From Aliiroseovarius sediminilitoris (GTDB taxonomy: Bacteria > Pseudomonadota > Alphaproteobacteria > Rhodobacterales > Rhodobacteraceae): 64,000 bases of DNA. The stretch covers positions 62,001 to 126,000 of the forward strand of contig NZ_FOJB01000002.1 in NCBI RefSeq assembly GCF_900109955.1, in the 5' to 3' direction. How positions within the stretch are numbered: position 1 is the first letter of the stretch; the number at the start of each line of letters is the position of its first letter. A program made the position numbers and the translations under genes. Shown here piece by piece: positions 1 through 7,976 of this stretch. Below the pieces are notes generated by a model, which saw only the letters and a program-made list of their open reading frames with translations, was not told the origin of the DNA and did not search any database.

Positions 1-1522
1 TCACGTCGCCCGAGATGATGTCCCACGAGGTAACGACATTCGCTTGCTCGGTCCCGGTTTCAAAAAGTTCCGTGTTAGGCAGGCCGCCGGTTGCCACGAT
101 CACCACATCGGGGATCAGGGCGGTGATGTCGTCAGCCTCGGCCCATGTGTTGAACCGAAACTCCACGTCGCGCGCGGCACATTGCGCCATGCGCCAGTCG
201 ATGATCGAGATCATTTCGCGCCTGCGCGGGCTTTGTGCGGTCAGGCGCACCTGCCCACCGGGATCGGCGGCGGCTTCGAACACGATGACCTCGTGGCCGC
301 GTTCGGCAGCGACGCGGGCGGCTTCCAACCCACCGGGGCCAGCGCCCACGACCACCACTTTCTTGCGGGTCTTGGCGGGCGGAATGTCATGCGGCATGGT
401 CAATTCGCGCCCGGTGGCAGCGTTGTGCATGCACAGCGCGTCGCCCGCCTGATAGATACGATCAAGGCAATATGTCGCACCGACACAGGGGCGGATGTCA
501 TCCTCGCGCCCTTCGATGATCTTGCGCACGATATGCGGATCAGCCATATGCGCCCGAGTCATGCCGACCATATCCAGAAGCCCAGCCTGCACCGCATGGC
601 GCGCCGTCGCCACATCGGGAATTTTCGCGGCGTGGAAGGTCGGCATTCCAGTGGCTTTCCGGACTTCACCTGCAAAATCCAGATGCGGGGCATTTTTCAT
701 CCCCTGCACCGGGATAACGTCGGTCATCGCCGGATCGGTGTGAATGCGCCCACGGATCACGTTCAGGAAATCGACCTGCCCGGTGACGGCGAGCCGTCTG
801 GAAATCTCGATCCCGTCCTCGGCGGTGATGCCTCCTTTTTGCGCCTCGTCCGCCGTGTAGCGGAAGCCGACGATGAAGTCGTTGCCCACGCGTTTGCGGA
901 TTGCGTCAAGAACATCCATCGGAAAGCGCAACCGGTTCTCAAGCGTATCGGCACCGTATGGCCCGATCAGATCGTTGGTCAGCGGCGACCAGAACTGATC
1001 CAGCAAATGGCCATAAACCTGCAATTCGATCCCGTCCATGCCGCCCACCTGCATCCGTTCGGCGGCGTCGGCAAAATCGGTGATGATGCGGTCGATGTCC
1101 CAATCCTCGATCAGTTTGGGAAAGGCGCGGTGCGCAGGTTCGCGATGCTTTGACGACGAAACCGAGGGCAGCCAATTACCCTTGTTCCACGCGGTGCGAC
1201 GACCCAGATGGGTCAGTTGGATCATCACCGCGCAACCATGGTCGTGGCAGGCATCGGTCAGGTTTCTGATCCACGGCACCACCTCGTCCTTATAGGCCAG
1301 AATGTTATTGAACACCGGTGGGCTGTCTTTCGACACCGCAGCCGATCCTGCGGTCATGGTCAGCGCCACACCGGCCTTGGCGCGTTCGGCGTGATAGGCC
1401 GCATAGCGCTCCTTCGGCATCCCGTCTTCGGGGTAAGCGGGTTCATGACTTGTGGTCATGATCCGGTTCCTGAGCGTCAGGTGCTTGAGTTGATAGGGCT
1501 GGAGCAACGGATCCTTTGACAT
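1..1522 (-). CDS. FMN/FAD N-demethylase-like oxidoreductase (partial, C-terminus outside window)
   Basis: Trimethylamine-dehydrogenase-like flavoprotein related to the DgcA/StcD group, which oxidatively removes N-methyl groups from substrates such as dimethylglycine or N-methylproline. About 507 residues are visible: an N-terminal FMN-binding TIM barrel (roughly 1-340), an iron-sulfur segment (346-364), and the start of a dinucleotide-binding domain (VVVVGAGPGG near 385). The usual four-cysteine 4Fe-4S motif is C346-V-G-A-T-Y-C352 plus C364, so the second family cysteine is Ala349. The start at 1522 follows a GAGG ribosome site. It lies 10 bp downstream of the MttB-like gene on the same strand and is probably co-transcribed with it. 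The substrate is inferred, not shown; about 170 C-terminal residues are expected beyond the window edge. Confidence 0.85.
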   Translation of the reverse strand, partial: MSKDPLLQPYQLKHLTLRNRIMTTSHEPAYPEDGMPKERYAAYHAERAKAGVALTMTAGSAAVSKDSPPVFNNILAYKDEVVPWIRNLTDACHDHGCAVMIQLTHLGRRTAWNKGNWLPSVSSSKHREPAHRAFPKLIEDWDIDRIITDFADAAERMQVGGMDGIELQVYGHLLDQFWSPLTNDLIGPYGADTLENRLRFPMDVLDAIRKRVGNDFIVGFRYTADEAQKGGITAEDGIEISRRLAVTGQVDFLNVIRGRIHTDPAMTDVIPVQGMKNAPHLDFAGEVRKATGMPTFHAAKIPDVATARHAVQAGLLDMVGMTRAHMADPHIVRKIIEGREDDIRPCVGATYCLDRIYQAGDALCMHNAATGRELTMPHDIPPAKTRKKVVVVGAGPGGLEAARVAAERGHEVIVFEAAADPGGQVRLTAQSPRRREMISIIDWRMAQCAARDVEFRFNTWAEADDITALIPDVVIVATGGLPNTELFETGTEQANVVTSWDIISGDV

Positions 1523-1532
1523 AGGCTTAACC

Positions 1533-3107
1533 TCAATACCACGCGTCTGGCATCGACGCTTTCTTCTTCGCCATGAACTCCTGAAGAGCTTCGTCTTTTC
1601 CGGGGTCGAGCGGGGGTGTCTGATAGGCGTTCAGTTGTTCTTTCCAACGCGAATTGGCGCGGGTGGCGGCGTCAATCCCACCTTGTTCATCCCAAGTTTC
1701 CCATGGCTGGTTGTCGTCCATTGCGCTGTCCCAATAGGCGGTCTTGTAGTGCCGCATCGTGTGCGCGGTCGAGAACAGATGCTCGCCCGGACCTTTTTCC
1801 GCCAAGGCGTCGAAGGCAAGCGTGTCCTCGTTCACCTCGATCCCTTTCAGATAGGCGTGAAGCGCGCCGCACAGGTCGGTGTCCATGATAAATTTCTCGT
1901 AGGACATCGACAACAGCCCATCGAGGAACCCGGCTGAATGCAGAACGTAGTTCGCGCCGCATTGCACCGCCGACATCATCGACATCATGGATTGCTGCAT
2001 CGCCTGCGCATCGGGCAATTTCGAGGTCGAGAAATTTCCCGCACAGCGCAGCGGCATGTTCAGGCGACGGGCCAATTGCCCCATCACCAGCGACCCCAGC
2101 GCGGGTTCCGGCGTGCCGAAGGTGGGCGAGCCGGACCGAAGTGACATTGAACTGAGGAAAGATGCCAGCACCGCAGGCGCGCCGGGGCGCACAAGTTGGG
2201 TCAGCGCACAGGACACCATGCTTTCGGCAAGACATTGCGCGACGGACCCCGCCATCGTCAGCGGCGACACCGCACCGCCCAGCAGGAAAGGCAAGTGGAT
2301 CGACCCTTGTCCGGCCCGTGCATAGGCGCGGATGCCTTGAGTTGTCACGCCATCAAGCACCAAGGGCGACGTCGTGTTGAAATTGCCCATTATGACACAG
2401 TTCTGGTCAACGAAGTCCGCACCGAACAGGATGCGGCACATCTCGATGCTGTCTTCGGCCCGTTCCGGCGCGGTGATCGAGCCAAGAAACGCGCGGTCGG
2501 AATAGCGGATATGGGAATAGACCATATCCAGATGCCGCTTGTTCACCGCGATGTCTGTCGGTTCGCAGATCGTCCCCCCGGAATGGTGCAGCCACGGGCT
2601 GGACTGGCCCAGCTTGATGAAATTGCGGAAATCCTCGATCGTGCCATAGCGGCGGCCTTTGTCGAGGTCCATGACGAAAGGCGAGCCATAGGAGGGTGCG
2701 AACACCACCGCTTCGCCACCAATTTCGACCGAGCGCGCGGGGTTTCGGGCATGTTGCGTGAACCGGGCCGGTGCGGTTTTCAGGATATCGCGGATCATGC
2801 CCGGTTCGAATTTGATGTTCCAACTGTCGGCGGTCAGGTCGTTGACGTGACCACCGGCGGTGCGGAACAGACGCACGGTTTCGGGATCGTCGCGAAACTC
2901 GATTCCGATCTCGGCAAGGATGCGGTCGGCTGTCGCTTCGATCTGCGCCAGACTGTCGTCGCCCAAAAGGTCATAGGTCGGAATGCCGCGGGTGATGAAC
3001 GGCACCTCAAGCTGTGGGTTCTGGCCGGGAGCACCGCTGCGTGCCGCTTGATCGCCGCCCCGAGAACGCCGCCGGGCTTTGCGTGCTGTTTCTGTCACAT
3101 GACCCAT
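1533..3107 (-). CDS. MttB-family (trimethylamine/glycine betaine-type) methyltransferase
   Basis: 524-residue member of the trimethylamine methyltransferase family. Members move a methyl group from a quaternary or tertiary amine to a corrinoid protein. No in-frame amber codon is present, so this is the non-pyrrolysine type, typified by glycine betaine methyltransferase. Recognisable segments are the barrel core LQIEATADRIL-like N-terminal region, GTPEPALGS in the middle, and the C-terminal AYWDSAMDDNQPWETWDEQG region. The start at 3107 (MGHVTETA) was chosen because AAAGG precedes it and an upstream start would run into the operator region. An N-terminal basic stretch (RKARRRSRGGD) precedes the conserved domain. 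It lies upstream of the flavoprotein gene and divergent from a TetR regulator. No corrinoid protein gene is visible here, so the methyl acceptor and substrate are unknown. Confidence 0.85.
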   Translation of the reverse strand: MGHVTETARKARRRSRGGDQAARSGAPGQNPQLEVPFITRGIPTYDLLGDDSLAQIEATADRILAEIGIEFRDDPETVRLFRTAGGHVNDLTADSWNIKFEPGMIRDILKTAPARFTQHARNPARSVEIGGEAVVFAPSYGSPFVMDLDKGRRYGTIEDFRNFIKLGQSSPWLHHSGGTICEPTDIAVNKRHLDMVYSHIRYSDRAFLGSITAPERAEDSIEMCRILFGADFVDQNCVIMGNFNTTSPLVLDGVTTQGIRAYARAGQGSIHLPFLLGGAVSPLTMAGSVAQCLAESMVSCALTQLVRPGAPAVLASFLSSMSLRSGSPTFGTPEPALGSLVMGQLARRLNMPLRCAGNFSTSKLPDAQAMQQSMMSMMSAVQCGANYVLHSAGFLDGLLSMSYEKFIMDTDLCGALHAYLKGIEVNEDTLAFDALAEKGPGEHLFSTAHTMRHYKTAYWDSAMDDNQPWETWDEQGGIDAATRANSRWKEQLNAYQTPPLDPGKDEALQEFMAKKKASMPDAWY

Positions 3108-3131
3108 TGCTGTTGCCTTTCGACTCACTGT

Positions 3132-3167
3132 ATTGACATATCTGTCCGCAGAATTGACATACCTGTC
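3132..3167. promoter_or_regulatory. Tandem palindromic operator for the divergent TetR regulator
   Basis: Two copies of ATTGACATAYCTGTC lie 21 bp apart (3132-3146 and 3153-3167), that is two helical turns. Each is itself a dyad. The second is TTGACA-tacc-TGTCAA with perfect 6-bp arms; the first keeps GACA-tatc-TGTC. They sit between the mttB-like gene and tetR and cover the tetR -35 box, as expected for an autoregulating TetR dimer pair. Binding is inferred. Confidence 0.65.
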
Positions 3168-3182
3168 AAGCAAATCTATAAC
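3154..3182 (+). promoter_or_regulatory. Sigma-70 promoter of tetR, probably giving a leaderless mRNA
   Basis: TTGACA (3154-3159) and TATAAC (3177-3182) are separated by exactly 17 bp. Transcription would start near 3189-3190, which is the ATG of the tetR gene, so the message would have no or almost no 5' leader. The -35 box is part of the second operator copy. Confidence 0.6.
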
Positions 3183-3189
3183 TCTGCCT

Positions 3190-3819
3190 ATGAATATCGT
3201 TGACCCCTCTCGGCCAAGCGCCACCGAAGACATCTGGCTGAAAGCGGCCTATGACGTGTTGACCGAAAGCGGGGTCGAGGCGGTGAAAATCATGCCGCTG
3301 GCCAAACGGCTGGGCCTGACCCGCACCAGTTTTTATTGGCATTTCAAAGATCGTGAAGCGCTGTTGGAGGCGATGATCCGCTATTGGGAAGACACCAACA
3401 CCGGCAACCTTGTGACCCGCTGCGAAGCCTATGCGGAAAATATTTTCGAGGCGATCTTCAACCTGTTTGACTGCTGGCTTGACGACACGCTGTTCGACTC
3501 CCGTCTGGATCTGGCGATCCGCAATTGGGCCCGCAATGATCCAGCCCTGCAAATCCGGCTGGATCAAGCGGACGCGCGCAGGAAAGAAGCGATGGAGGGC
3601 ATATTTCTGCGCTTCGGGTTCGACCCCGCCGAGGCCGAAATCCGCGCTCTGACCATGATCTATACGCAAATCGGCTATATCTCGATGCAGGTTACGGAAA
3701 GCCGCGCGCAACGATTTGCCCGGATGCCCGGATATGTTGAAGTATTCACAGGGCAGAAACCAACAGACGCCGATATTGAACGTTTCGTGTCGCGTCACGC
3801 CATGGGCGCGCTGGCTTGA
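3190..3819 (+). CDS. TetR/AcrR-family transcriptional regulator
   Basis: 209-residue regulator with an N-terminal helix-turn-helix (about residues 12-58, including LAKRLGLTRTSFYWHFKDRE) and a C-terminal ligand domain not recognisable by eye. The start at MNIVDPS (3190) is preferred because the upstream in-frame codons lie inside the promoter and operator. It is divergent from the MttB-like methyltransferase gene with about 80 bp between starts, and the two palindromic sites there suggest it represses that operon and itself. The inducer is likely a methylated amine or its breakdown product, inferred only from the neighbours. Confidence 0.85.
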   Translation: MNIVDPSRPSATEDIWLKAAYDVLTESGVEAVKIMPLAKRLGLTRTSFYWHFKDREALLEAMIRYWEDTNTGNLVTRCEAYAENIFEAIFNLFDCWLDDTLFDSRLDLAIRNWARNDPALQIRLDQADARRKEAMEGIFLRFGFDPAEAEIRALTMIYTQIGYISMQVTESRAQRFARMPGYVEVFTGQKPTDADIERFVSRHAMGALA

Positions 3820-3970
3820 CCCCACAAACCTTTTGTCGTTTTTTGATCCGGCGCTACGACTTTCAAAAATTTGCTAATAATCCTTCATGGACAATGGGAA
3901 AGATTAATCTGTCCGTTGGCGGCATTATGGGGGAAAGCCAACCCCGAAACCCTTTGCAGAAAGCCTTGGC

Positions 3971-4804
3971 ATGTCGAAATCGAGCTATTACGCCCCGAAC
4001 GGAGGGTTGCCCCCTCAGACCCAGCTTCTGACCGACCGGGCGATGTTTACCGAAGCCTACGCGGTTATCCCCAAGGGGACGTATAGCGATATCGTGACGA
4101 GCCTTCTGCCGTTCTGGGACGACGCGCGGTTCTGGGTGTTATCGCGGCCATTGTCGGGCTTTGCCGAAACCTTCTCGCAATATATCGCAGAAGTGCTGCC
4201 GGGCGGTGGCAGCAACCATCCCGAGACGGAAGCTGGCGTCGAAGCGGTGTTGTTCGTGGTCGAAGGGGGCATGACCCTGACGATTGATGGCATAGCGCAT
4301 GAGATGGGTGAGGGCGGGTATGCCTTCCTGCCCCCGCACGCCAACTGGACCCTGCGCAACAACGGCTCCGTGCCGGTCCGGTTTCACTGGATTCGCAAGC
4401 ATTATCAGGCGGTCGAGGGTCTGGACGCACCAGAGGCGTTCGTCACCAATGAAAATGACGTGACACCCACCGCCATGCCCGACACTGACGGCGCGTGGGC
4501 GACCAGCCGCTTTGTGGACCCCAGCGACCTGCGCCATGACATGCATGTGACGATTGTCACCTTCCAACCGGGCGGGGTCATCCCCTTTGCCGAAACCCAT
4601 GTGATGGAACACGGGCTTTATGTGCTGGAAGGCAAAGCGGTCTATCGCCTTAATCAGGACTGGGTCGAAGTTGAGGCCGGCGATTACATGTGGCTGCGCG
4701 CCTTCTGCCCGCAGGCGTGCTATGCTGGTGGACCGGGGCCGTTCCGGTATCTGCTTTATAAGGACGTGAACCGGCACATGACGCTGAGCGCGGCCAAATT
4801 CTAG
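3971..4804 (+). CDS. allE: (S)-ureidoglycine aminohydrolase (bicupin)
   Basis: 277-residue two-cupin protein matching the UGHL/AllE family, which hydrolyses (S)-ureidoglycine to (S)-ureidoglycolate and ammonia late in purine ring breakdown. Typical features are the opening YYAPNGGLPPQTQLLTDRA, the first cupin around residues 75-135 (EAVLFVVEGGMTLTIDG), and the second cupin around 190-260 with metal-ligand residues in HVMEHGLYVLEGKAVY. Its ribosome site is weak (AGAAAG). Its stop codon shares the palindrome CTAG with the stop of bhcR on the other strand. The product is passed to AllA (gene at 22593), which releases glyoxylate, and glyoxylate is the input of the bhc genes that follow. This placement ties ureide breakdown directly to glyoxylate assimilation. 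Confidence 0.9.
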   Translation: MSKSSYYAPNGGLPPQTQLLTDRAMFTEAYAVIPKGTYSDIVTSLLPFWDDARFWVLSRPLSGFAETFSQYIAEVLPGGGSNHPETEAGVEAVLFVVEGGMTLTIDGIAHEMGEGGYAFLPPHANWTLRNNGSVPVRFHWIRKHYQAVEGLDAPEAFVTNENDVTPTAMPDTDGAWATSRFVDPSDLRHDMHVTIVTFQPGGVIPFAETHVMEHGLYVLEGKAVYRLNQDWVEVEAGDYMWLRAFCPQACYAGGPGPFRYLLYKDVNRHMTLSAAKF

Positions 4805-5610
4805 GACGACCCAAGGCCGCGCGAAACTTGAGCGGCCGCGTCCGAAACCAGTGCGCCGATCCTCTCGACCTCGCTTTTCGGTATCCGGTGGGTGGGGCCG
4901 GAGATTGAGACCCCCGCCACCGCCTCGCCATAGATATCCCGGATCGGGGCGGCGATGCAGCGCATGCCTTCGGCCTTTTCCTCGTCGTCAAACGCCCAGC
5001 CTTTTTCGCGGATGACTGTCAGTTCGTTTTTCAACATGTCCGGCAAAATGATCGTCTTCTCGGTGAACCGGGTCAATTCTGCCATACGCAAATATTGATT
5101 GGTGCGTGTCTCGGAATAACAGGAAAGCAGTGCTTTCCCGATACCAGAGGCGTGCATGGGTGACAGGGTGCCAGGCGGAAAAAACGCGCGGATGGATTCC
5201 TGCGTTTCAACCTGGCTGATGAACATCACCACGCCATTGCGTTCGATCCCAAGATTCGAGGTCTCTCCGGTTGCCTCCATCAGCTCGCGCATGATGGGCC
5301 GGCTGCGTTCCACGATACTGCTGCGCCGCAGGAAGGCCGATCCCATACGGAACGCGGCCGATCCGATGTGCCAGGTCTGGGCGCGCTCATCCATTTCAAC
5401 GAAATTCCTGGCATGCAAGGTGGCAAGAACCCGGTGCATCGTTGCCGGGGATTGGTCCAAATGCGCTGACAGCTGTGACAAGGTCATGCCGTTCGCATGG
5501 GCCAGCGCATCCACCACATCCAAAGCCCGATCCAGCGCCAGAATGGTGGTCTGCTTTTCATTGGAGTTGAAGTTTTTAGGGCGACCCATCCGCCGTTTCG
5601 GGGTTTCCAT
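4801..5610 (-). CDS. bhcR: IclR-family regulator of the beta-hydroxyaspartate cycle
   Basis: IclR-type regulator of about 269 residues: winged helix-turn-helix at residues 22-85 (TLSQLSAHLDQSPATMHRVL) and a C-terminal effector domain (GIGKALLS, GMRCIAAPIRD, GVSISGP). It is divergent from bhcA, the arrangement known for bhcR, whose protein in Paracoccus denitrificans binds the bhc promoter and responds to glyoxylate. Two ATGs compete: 5616 has only one base after AAGGG, whereas 5610 has a 7-base spacing, so 5610 is preferred. The stop overlaps that of allE in a shared CTAG. Confidence 0.88.
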   Translation of the reverse strand: METPKRRMGRPKNFNSNEKQTTILALDRALDVVDALAHANGMTLSQLSAHLDQSPATMHRVLATLHARNFVEMDERAQTWHIGSAAFRMGSAFLRRSSIVERSRPIMRELMEATGETSNLGIERNGVVMFISQVETQESIRAFFPPGTLSPMHASGIGKALLSCYSETRTNQYLRMAELTRFTEKTIILPDMLKNELTVIREKGWAFDDEEKAEGMRCIAAPIRDIYGEAVAGVSISGPTHRIPKSEVERIGALVSDAAAQVSRGLGSS

Positions 5611-5675
5611 TTTCATTCCCTTCGAACAAAACCAACAAGACCTTCTGGAAAATATTGAAAGTCATGCGCGACAAG

Positions 5676-5743
5676 TGAAAAAGTCAAACCATTGATAATC
5701 AATAATAATGATATGATTACCCCAATAATGAAACACTTTTTCA
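5676..5743. promoter_or_regulatory. Candidate BhcR operator region between bhcR and bhcA
   Basis: The AT-rich 199-bp divergent promoter holds a perfect dyad ATTGAT-A-ATCAAT (5691-5703). It also has an inverted pair of 9-mers, TGAAAAAGT (5676-5684) and ACTTTTTCA (5735-5743), whose centres are 59 bp apart. Either could be bound by an IclR dimer or tetramer, possibly with looping. Assignment to BhcR is inference from position. Confidence 0.45.
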
Positions 5744-5809
5744 AAAATATATCAAGGGATCAGCCCCTTCGCTACTGTTGTGGAAACCGCCAATTAGGAG
5801 GGCAGAATC

Positions 5810-6997
5810 ATGAGCTTTCAGAACCCCGTTTTCATTCCCGGTCCGACCAATATGCCCGAGAGCCTGCGCAAGGCTGTCGATATGCCAACGCTGGACCACC
5901 GCTCACCCTTGTTCGGGCAAATTCTGCATCCGGCGCTGGAGGGTGTGAAGAAGGTTCTGAAAAGCGAAACCGCCAAGGTATTCATCTTTCCCTCGACCGG
6001 AACCGGTGGTTGGGAAACCGCGCTGACCAACACGCTTTCTGCCGGTGACAAGGTTCTGGCCGCGCGAAACGGCATGTTCAGCCACCGCTGGATTGATATG
6101 TGCCAACGTCATGGTCTGGACGTGCAGATTGTCGAAACCCCCTGGGGGGCCGGCCTGCCTGCCGACAAATATGCCGACATCCTGAAGGTCGACGCCGACC
6201 ACGAGATCAAGGTGGTTCTGGCAACGCATAACGAAACCGCCACCGGTGTTCGCTCGGACATTGCCGCCGTGCGCAAGGCTCTGGACGCCGCAAACCACCC
6301 GGCGATGTTGTTTGTTGATGGCGTCAGTTCGATCGCGTCAATGGATTTTCGGATGGACGAATGGGGCGTGGATATCGCCGTCACCGGCTCGCAGAAGGGC
6401 TTTATGCTGCCCGCTGGTCTGGCCATCGTTGGCTTTTCGCCGAAAGCCATGGCCGCGCTGGAAACCGCCACGCTGCCGCGCACCTTTTTTGACGTGCGCG
6501 ACATGGGCAATGGATATGCGAACAACGCCTATCCCTATACGCCGGCGGTTGGTCTGTTGAACGGTCTGAACGAAGCGTGCAAGATGCTGCTGGATGAAGG
6601 TCTGGAAAACGTCTTTGCCCGCCATCACCGCATCGCGGAAGGTGTGCGTCAGGCGGTCAGCGCGTGGGGGCTTGAGTTGTGCGCCGTGTCGAAAGACGTG
6701 CAGTCGGACACGGTCAGCGCCATTCGCACGCCCGAGGGCTTCAACGCTACGGACATTGTCACCCATGCCGCCAACAAATACGGCGTCGCCTTTGGTGTGG
6801 GTCTGGGCGAGGTTGCAGGCAAGGTGTTTCGCATCGGCCATTTGGGCAGCCTGACCGACGTTATGACCTTGTCGGGTCTGGCGACCGCCGAAATGTGCAT
6901 GGTCGATCTGGGGCTGGATATCAAACTGGGGTCCGGCGTTGCTGCGGCGCAGGAATACTATCGCGCCAACCAGCTTGCCATGAGCAAAGCCGCGTAA
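5810..6997 (+). CDS. bhcA: L-aspartate--glyoxylate aminotransferase
   Basis: 395-residue class-V, serine-glyoxylate-type PLP aminotransferase and the first gene of the beta-hydroxyaspartate cycle. It transfers the amino group of aspartate to glyoxylate, giving glycine and releasing oxaloacetate as cycle output. The family opening PGPTNMPESLRKA is present, and the PLP lysine is Lys196 in TGSQKGFMLPAG. A strong AGGAGGG ribosome site precedes the ATG. The gene begins a same-strand run bhcA-bhcB-bhcC-bhcD in the published order, divergent from bhcR. On sequence alone it could be called serine-glyoxylate aminotransferase; the operon decides the assignment. Confidence 0.92.
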   Translation: MSFQNPVFIPGPTNMPESLRKAVDMPTLDHRSPLFGQILHPALEGVKKVLKSETAKVFIFPSTGTGGWETALTNTLSAGDKVLAARNGMFSHRWIDMCQRHGLDVQIVETPWGAGLPADKYADILKVDADHEIKVVLATHNETATGVRSDIAAVRKALDAANHPAMLFVDGVSSIASMDFRMDEWGVDIAVTGSQKGFMLPAGLAIVGFSPKAMAALETATLPRTFFDVRDMGNGYANNAYPYTPAVGLLNGLNEACKMLLDEGLENVFARHHRIAEGVRQAVSAWGLELCAVSKDVQSDTVSAIRTPEGFNATDIVTHAANKYGVAFGVGLGEVAGKVFRIGHLGSLTDVMTLSGLATAEMCMVDLGLDIKLGSGVAAAQEYYRANQLAMSKAA

Positions 6998-7007
6998 GGG
7001 GGCAAAG

Positions 7008-7961
7008 ATGTATATCCCGACCTATCAGGACATGCTGGACGCGCATGAGCGGATCAAACCGCATATCCGCCGCACCCCGATCCGCACGTCCGATTACCTG
7101 AACGAGTTGACCGGCGCGGAGCTGTTCTTCAAGTGCGAGAACTTTCAGGAACCCGGCGCGTTCAAGGTGCGCGGCGCTTCGAACGCGGTGTTCGGACTGA
7201 ATGACGAACAAGCCAAGAAGGGTGTGGCGACGCATTCGTCGGGCAACCATGCGTCCTGTCTGAGCTATGCGGCCATGCTGCGCGGTATTCCGTGCAATGT
7301 GGTCATGCCGCACACCGCGCCGCAGGCCAAGAAAGACACGGTGCGCCGTTATGGTGGCAAGATCACCGAATGCGAGCCGTCGACCACCTCGCGCGAAGAG
7401 ACTTTCGCCAAGGTGCAGGCTGAAACCGGCGGCGATTTCGTGCACCCCTATAACGATCCGCGCGTGATTGCGGGGCAGGGGACTTGCGCGAAAGAGATGA
7501 TAGAGCAGTTGGATGGACTGGACTTTGCGGTTGCGCCCATTGGCGGCGGCGGCATGATTTCCGGCACCTGCCTGACGCTGTCCAACCTTGCGCCGGAAAC
7601 CAAGATCATCGCGGCGGAACCGGAACAGGCGGACGATGCCTATCGCAGCTTCAAGGCGGGGCACATCATTGCCGACGACGCGCCCAAGACCATCGCCGAC
7701 GGTCTTCTGGTGCCCCTGAAAGATCTGACGTGGCATTTCGTGTCAAACCACGTGTCCGACATCTATACGGCCTCGGACCCCGAGATCGTCGAGGCGATGA
7801 AAATCACCTGGAAGCACCTGCGTATCGTGATGGAGCCGTCATCCGCTGTGCCTCTGGCAACGATCCTGAAAAACCCCGACACGTTCAAAGGCAAACGTGT
7901 TGGCATCATCATCACTGGCGGCAATGTCGATCTGGACAGATTGCCGTGGCTGAACACCTGA
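7008..7961 (+). CDS. bhcB: Beta-hydroxyaspartate dehydratase
   Basis: 317-residue fold-type II PLP enzyme of the threonine dehydratase/serine racemase group. In the cycle it removes water from (2R,3S)-beta-hydroxyaspartate to give iminosuccinate. PLP binding is shown by Lys53 in NFQEPGAFKVRGA, the SSGNHA loop near 79, and the glycine loop IGGGGMISG near 180. It has no C-terminal ACT regulatory domain, unlike biosynthetic threonine dehydratase. It starts 10 bp after bhcA with a GGGGG-type ribosome site. Without its neighbours it would usually be called threonine dehydratase; the complete bhc set makes the specific call secure. Confidence 0.92.
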   Translation: MYIPTYQDMLDAHERIKPHIRRTPIRTSDYLNELTGAELFFKCENFQEPGAFKVRGASNAVFGLNDEQAKKGVATHSSGNHASCLSYAAMLRGIPCNVVMPHTAPQAKKDTVRRYGGKITECEPSTTSREETFAKVQAETGGDFVHPYNDPRVIAGQGTCAKEMIEQLDGLDFAVAPIGGGGMISGTCLTLSNLAPETKIIAAEPEQADDAYRSFKAGHIIADDAPKTIADGLLVPLKDLTWHFVSNHVSDIYTASDPEIVEAMKITWKHLRIVMEPSSAVPLATILKNPDTFKGKRVGIIITGGNVDLDRLPWLNT

Positions 7962-7976
7962 TTGGGAGACAGAACA

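Noticed and set aside
44-1153. A 369-residue plus-strand frame at the left edge
   Set aside because: The minus strand here encodes a flavoprotein with intact motifs, so the plus-strand frame is a shadow.
1533-3107. Possible pyrrolysine-type trimethylamine methyltransferase
   Set aside because: No in-frame TAG interrupts the gene, and no pyrrolysine genes are seen, so it is the non-pyrrolysine subgroup.
2196-3203. A 335-residue plus-strand frame running toward tetR
   Set aside because: It is antisense to the MttB-like gene and crosses the operator region.
7008-7961. Biosynthetic threonine dehydratase
   Set aside because: No C-terminal regulatory domain, and the gene is inside a complete bhcABCD set.
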